6,194 nt of DNA from Parcubacteria group bacterium CG1_02_39_15. Lineage in GTDB: Bacteria > Patescibacteriota > Minisyncoccia > Minisyncoccales > Paceibacteraceae. The stretch's first letter is position 1, and the number at the start of each line of letters is the position of its first letter. Made by a program: the position numbers and the translations under genes. Below the pieces are notes generated by a model that was not told the DNA's origin, ran no database searches, and saw only the letters and a program-made list of their open reading frames with translations. Of this stretch, positions 6,036 to 6,194 are shown one piece after another. The DNA lies in assembly GCA_001872265.1 (NCBI GenBank), contig MNWE01000013.1:1-6194 (forward strand). The letters run 5' to 3'.

Positions 6036-6079
6036 GCTAAGTTGGAGGCAATTGACAAGGATAAAAAGGGGAGGAGAGT

Positions 6080-6119
6080 CCCTCCTTTGCATAAAGCTTC
6101 GGAGGGTTAAAAATTTTTT
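6080..6119 (+). terminator. Probable terminator of the putative RNA, built on a palindromic element
   Basis: CCCTCC (6080-6085) and GGAGGG (6101-6106) form a stem that can be extended inside by TTT with AAA. TTTTTT follows at 6114-6119 after TTAAAAA, so the T-run is not adjacent. The hairpin belongs to the same family as the palindrome in the bL32 tail. An alternative hairpin, GGAGG (6070-6074) with CCTCC (6081-6085), would break the terminator stem. Confidence 0.45.
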
Positions 6120-6134
6120 AACATTTGACGCCAC

Positions 6135-6159
6135 CCCGTCTCTCTCCTTGAGAGGCGGG
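6135..6159. repeat. Ten-bp palindrome in the last 75 bases
   Basis: CCCGTCTCTC (6135-6144) and GAGAGGCGGG (6150-6159) form a 10-bp stem with one T-G pair and loop TCCTT. No T-run follows, so it is a poor terminator. The rest of 6120-6194 shows no gene. The window ends in ATG, without a Shine-Dalgarno sequence, and whether that is a start codon cannot be judged. Confidence 0.55.
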
Positions 6160-6194
6160 ATTGGTTTTCGCGGAAACGCTGCTCCAGCTACATG

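Larger units (their letters stand above)
5951..6078. repeat. Long imperfect inverted repeat
   Basis: CTCTCCTCCTCTT (5951-5963) pairs with AAGGGGAGGAGAG (6066-6078), 13 bp with one G-T pair. CTTGTCAATT (5964-5973) pairs with AATTGACAAG (6050-6059), 10 bp. Only a 6-base bulge (6060-6065) interrupts this 23-bp stem. It encloses two further palindromes. It may be an RNA domain or a small inserted palindromic element. Confidence 0.7.
5744..6119 (+). ncRNA. Putative structured non-coding RNA of unknown class
   Basis: This region of about 375 bases starts at the predicted start of a consensus promoter and ends at a hairpin with a T-run. It has no convincing protein gene. Helices read by eye: GTAA (5744-5747) and GGGAAGA (5750-5756) with TCTTCCCTTAC (5938-5948), enclosing a 5' domain; AAATCTTTTTC (5763-5773) with GAAAAAGATTT (5790-5800), 11 bp; AGAGCCAA (5842-5849) with TTGG-T-CTCT (5869-5877); GGGTGATTCG (5887-5896) with CGAG-C-TCACCC (5906-5916); and a long stem, 5951-5973 with 6050-6078, enclosing two hairpins. 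I looked for the hallmarks of RNase P RNA (GAGGAAAGTCC), tmRNA (tRNA-like ends, CCA), SRP RNA (GGAAGGAAGCAGCC) and T-box leaders (AGGGTGG-ACCGCG) and found none. Alternatives are a long 5' leader of a gene beyond 6194, or a cluster of palindromic repeats. Confidence 0.45.

Noticed and set aside
5889..6110. 73-codon plus-strand reading frame over the structured region
   Set aside because: It resembles no protein family I know, its codons simply translate the palindromes, and the helices explain the sequence better.
5744..6119. Assignment as RNase P RNA, tmRNA, SRP RNA or T-box leader
   Set aside because: The size would suit RNase P RNA or tmRNA, but none of the conserved core motifs of these classes was found on either strand.
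5931..6194. Minus-strand frame open from the window end to about 5929, possibly a gene tail
   Set aside because: The translation follows the palindromes (Arg/Pro/Lys-rich, no family resemblance). The region is better explained as RNA or repeats, although the window edge prevents full exclusion.
1..6194. CRISPR array or prophage
   Set aside because: No regularly spaced direct repeats and no phage genes are visible.

Overview
The window looks like a piece of an AT-rich bacterial chromosome, most likely from the Patescibacteria/CPR (Parcubacteria-like) group. This is an inference from the low GC content, tightly packed housekeeping genes without Shine-Dalgarno sequences, promoters that sit almost on the start codons, short in-frame palindromic elements, and lysine/glutamate-rich tails on small ribosomal proteins. 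No TGA is used as a stop or as a sense codon in any of the six genes, so the genetic code cannot be tested here.

Layout: positions 1-1987 hold, on the minus strand, the first 662 codons of dnaE (DNA polymerase III alpha), cut off by the window edge. A 19-base gap separates it from a divergent plus-strand series: rnhB (RNase HII, 2007-3818), rpmF (bL32, 3840-4148), nusB (4152-4580), rnc (RNase III, 4599-5291) and rpsP (bS16, 5295-5663), with gaps of 21, 3, 18 and 3 bases. A candidate promoter in the last codons of rnhB may uncouple rpmF-nusB-rnc-rpsP from rnhB. A 10-bp terminator hairpin follows rpsP and runs directly into a consensus promoter (5710-5737). That promoter faces about 450 bases without a credible protein gene but full of long helices. 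I call this stretch a structured non-coding RNA of unknown class, ending near 6119.

The main discovery is that rnhB is split by an in-frame intein of 358 residues (2142-3215). It sits exactly after the conserved DEAGRG motif, between G45 and S404, and carries a two-motif LAGLIDADG homing endonuclease. The first two catalytic carboxylates of RNase HII lie before the intein and the last two after it, so the enzyme should be inactive until splicing joins 45 and 200 residues into a 245-residue protein. The splicing motifs are unusual. Cys1 is present as in class 1 inteins, but there is also a Cys in block F and a Thr-Gly-Asn end, as in class 3 inteins.

The genes share a theme of RNA and ribosome maintenance: RNase HII removes ribonucleotides and RNA from DNA, NusB supports rRNA transcription antitermination, RNase III processes rRNA precursors, and bL32 and bS16 are ribosomal proteins. 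Two families of short palindromes occur both inside coding genes (rnhB N-terminus, bL32 tail) and in the non-coding region, which suggests dispersed palindromic elements.
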